This document shows, piece after piece, positions 63,126-64,000 of a stretch of DNA of 64,000 nucleotides. The stretch comes from Leptolyngbya sp. BL0902. Its GTDB lineage: Bacteria; Cyanobacteriota; Cyanobacteriia; Phormidesmidales; Phormidesmidaceae. Position 1 is the first letter of the stretch. Every line of letters begins with the position of its first letter. The stretch spans positions 2,943,906 to 3,007,905 of the forward strand of contig NZ_CP046155.1 in assembly GCF_016403105.1 (NCBI RefSeq), given 5' to 3'. The position numbers were made by a program, and so were the translations under genes. The notes beneath the pieces were generated by a model, which saw nothing but the letters and a program-made list of their open reading frames with translations, was not told the origin of the DNA and ran no database searches.

Positions 63126-64000
63126 ATGCTGACGATTGAGCGTCTTTGTAAAGCCTACGGATCCAAACCCGTCCTGCAAAACCTGAGCTTGGCCCTAGAG
63201 CCGGGGGAAATCTACGGGCTGTTGGGGCCGAATGGGGCCGGAAAAACCACCACCATCAACATCATCTGCGGGCTGCTGAAGGCCGATGCTGGGGCGGTCT
63301 ACCTGGGCGGACAACCCGTTACCCCTCGCACCAAGCGCCAGATCGGCATTGTGCCCCAAAGCAACCTGCTTTATACCAGCCTCTCCTGTCGGGATAATTT
63401 GGCCTTTTTGGGGCGGCTCTATGGGCTGTCTCGGCAGGAATGCCAGCGGCGGATTGAGGTGTGCCTGGGGTCGGTGAACCTACTGGAGAAGCGCGATACC
63501 CCCGTGGAGCGGCTCAGTGGCGGGATGCAGCGCCGCCTCAGCCTTGCCGCCGCCATGCTCCACAAGCCCCAACTGGTGATTTTGGACGAACCCACCACGG
63601 GCCTAGACATTGAAGCCCGTCAGGATGTGTGGCAACTGATTCGCCAACTCAAGGACATGGGGGTGACGGTGCTGCTCACCAGCCACCTGTTCGACGAGGT
63701 GGAGCGTCTGTGTCAGCGGATTGGCATTCTTCGCCAGGGCAGCATTGTAGCCGAGGGTACGCTGGAAGCCCTGCGCCAGCAAATTCCCGCCCACGAAATT
63801 GTCACCCTAGACACGCCAGACCCCGAAAGCGCCATCCGCCGAGGCCAAGAACTGGGCTATGCCCACCGCTACTACGGCGGCGAACTGGCCTTTTGGGTGC
63901 CCGACCAACCCGATCTAAAGGAACTGATCGCCCGATTCGATGGCGTGCCCATGGATTCCATCGCCCGTCACCCCATCCGCCTAGAGCACGTTTACCTAGA
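63126..64000 (+). CDS. ABC-2-type transporter ATPase, 3' end cut by window
   Basis: 291 complete codons lie in the window, without a stop. Starts MLTIERLCKAYGSKPVLQNL. Walker A G34-PNGAG-K40-TT, Q-loop IVPQSNLLYTSL, signature LSGGMQRRLSLA, Walker B LVILDEPTTGLD and switch His in LTSHLFDEVE. The DrrA-like layout with a carboxy-terminal extension indicates an exporter ATPase that pairs with a separate membrane protein, probably encoded just beyond the window. Substrate unknown. Confidence 0.92.
   Translation, partial: MLTIERLCKAYGSKPVLQNLSLALEPGEIYGLLGPNGAGKTTTINIICGLLKADAGAVYLGGQPVTPRTKRQIGIVPQSNLLYTSLSCRDNLAFLGRLYGLSRQECQRRIEVCLGSVNLLEKRDTPVERLSGGMQRRLSLAAAMLHKPQLVILDEPTTGLDIEARQDVWQLIRQLKDMGVTVLLTSHLFDEVERLCQRIGILRQGSIVAEGTLEALRQQIPAHEIVTLDTPDPESAIRRGQELGYAHRYYGGELAFWVPDQPDLKELIARFDGVPMDSIARHPIRLEHVYL

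Overview
The window reads as a piece of a filamentous, probably non-heterocystous, cyanobacterial chromosome of fairly high G+C (Leptolyngbya/Phormidium-like; genus not determinable by eye). The evidence is the gene content (DesC-type acyl-lipid desaturase, phytol kinase, Uma2 nuclease, CHASE2/CHAT/two-partner-secretion proteins, an AAA-like protein with a vMAP-type amino terminus, DUF4330) and abundant heptanucleotide and palindromic repeat families typical of cyanobacteria.

Layout. (1) 1-13343: a same-strand secretion and signalling locus. It holds the end of a TpsB outer-membrane transporter, a membrane protein with three TIR domains and a CHASE2 sensor, a secreted TPR protein, and a 2353-residue TpsA-type exoprotein ending in a CHAT (caspase-like) protease domain. 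(2) 13344-21012: mostly housekeeping (methionine gamma-lyase-like enzyme, desC, aspS, mrdA), then a DUF3782 nuclease-like gene with a 7-residue repeat and a DUF4351 remnant. (3) 21073-36541: a surface-polysaccharide locus with a Wzt-type ABC ATPase, three FkbM methyltransferases, a DUF362 protein, an asparagine-synthase-like protein without glutaminase domain, six glycosyltransferases and GDP-mannose 4,6-dehydratase. Base composition is strongly mosaic: AT-rich blocks begin inside the wzt-like gene and inside one glycosyltransferase gene. (4) 36719-48178: AAA-like vMAP-type protein, AMIN-type envelope protein, ArsR-family regulator, phytol kinase, 5-oxoprolinase/hydantoinase fusion carrying four repeat-derived in-frame insertions, a CDC48-like double AAA ATPase and a small secreted protein. 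(5) 48660-57795: a type I restriction-modification island (hsdM, hsdS, AlbA_2/Schlafen-like gene, hsdR). hsdS is split by a 945-bp IS630-family element with a TA target duplication; hsdM and hsdS are pushed apart by a repeat array that also holds a GIY-YIG nuclease gene. (6) 57889-64000: tRNA-Ser(CGA), NarL-type regulator, type III pantothenate kinase, M48 protease, DUF4330 protein, bioB, an NTF2-like protein and the start of an ABC-2-type ATPase cut by the window end.

How parts may work together. In the first region TpsB would export the TpsA-CHAT protein, while the TIR-CHASE2 protein offers an extracytoplasmic sensor linked to cytoplasmic TIR domains, two of which keep the catalytic-type glutamate. 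This is the best candidate for an undescribed system, but the functional link is inference from gene order. The second theme is repeat invasion: palindromes and heptanucleotide repeats have entered coding frames (5-oxoprolinase, HsdR, HsdM, TpsA) without breaking them, and have rebuilt the hsdM-hsdS junction.
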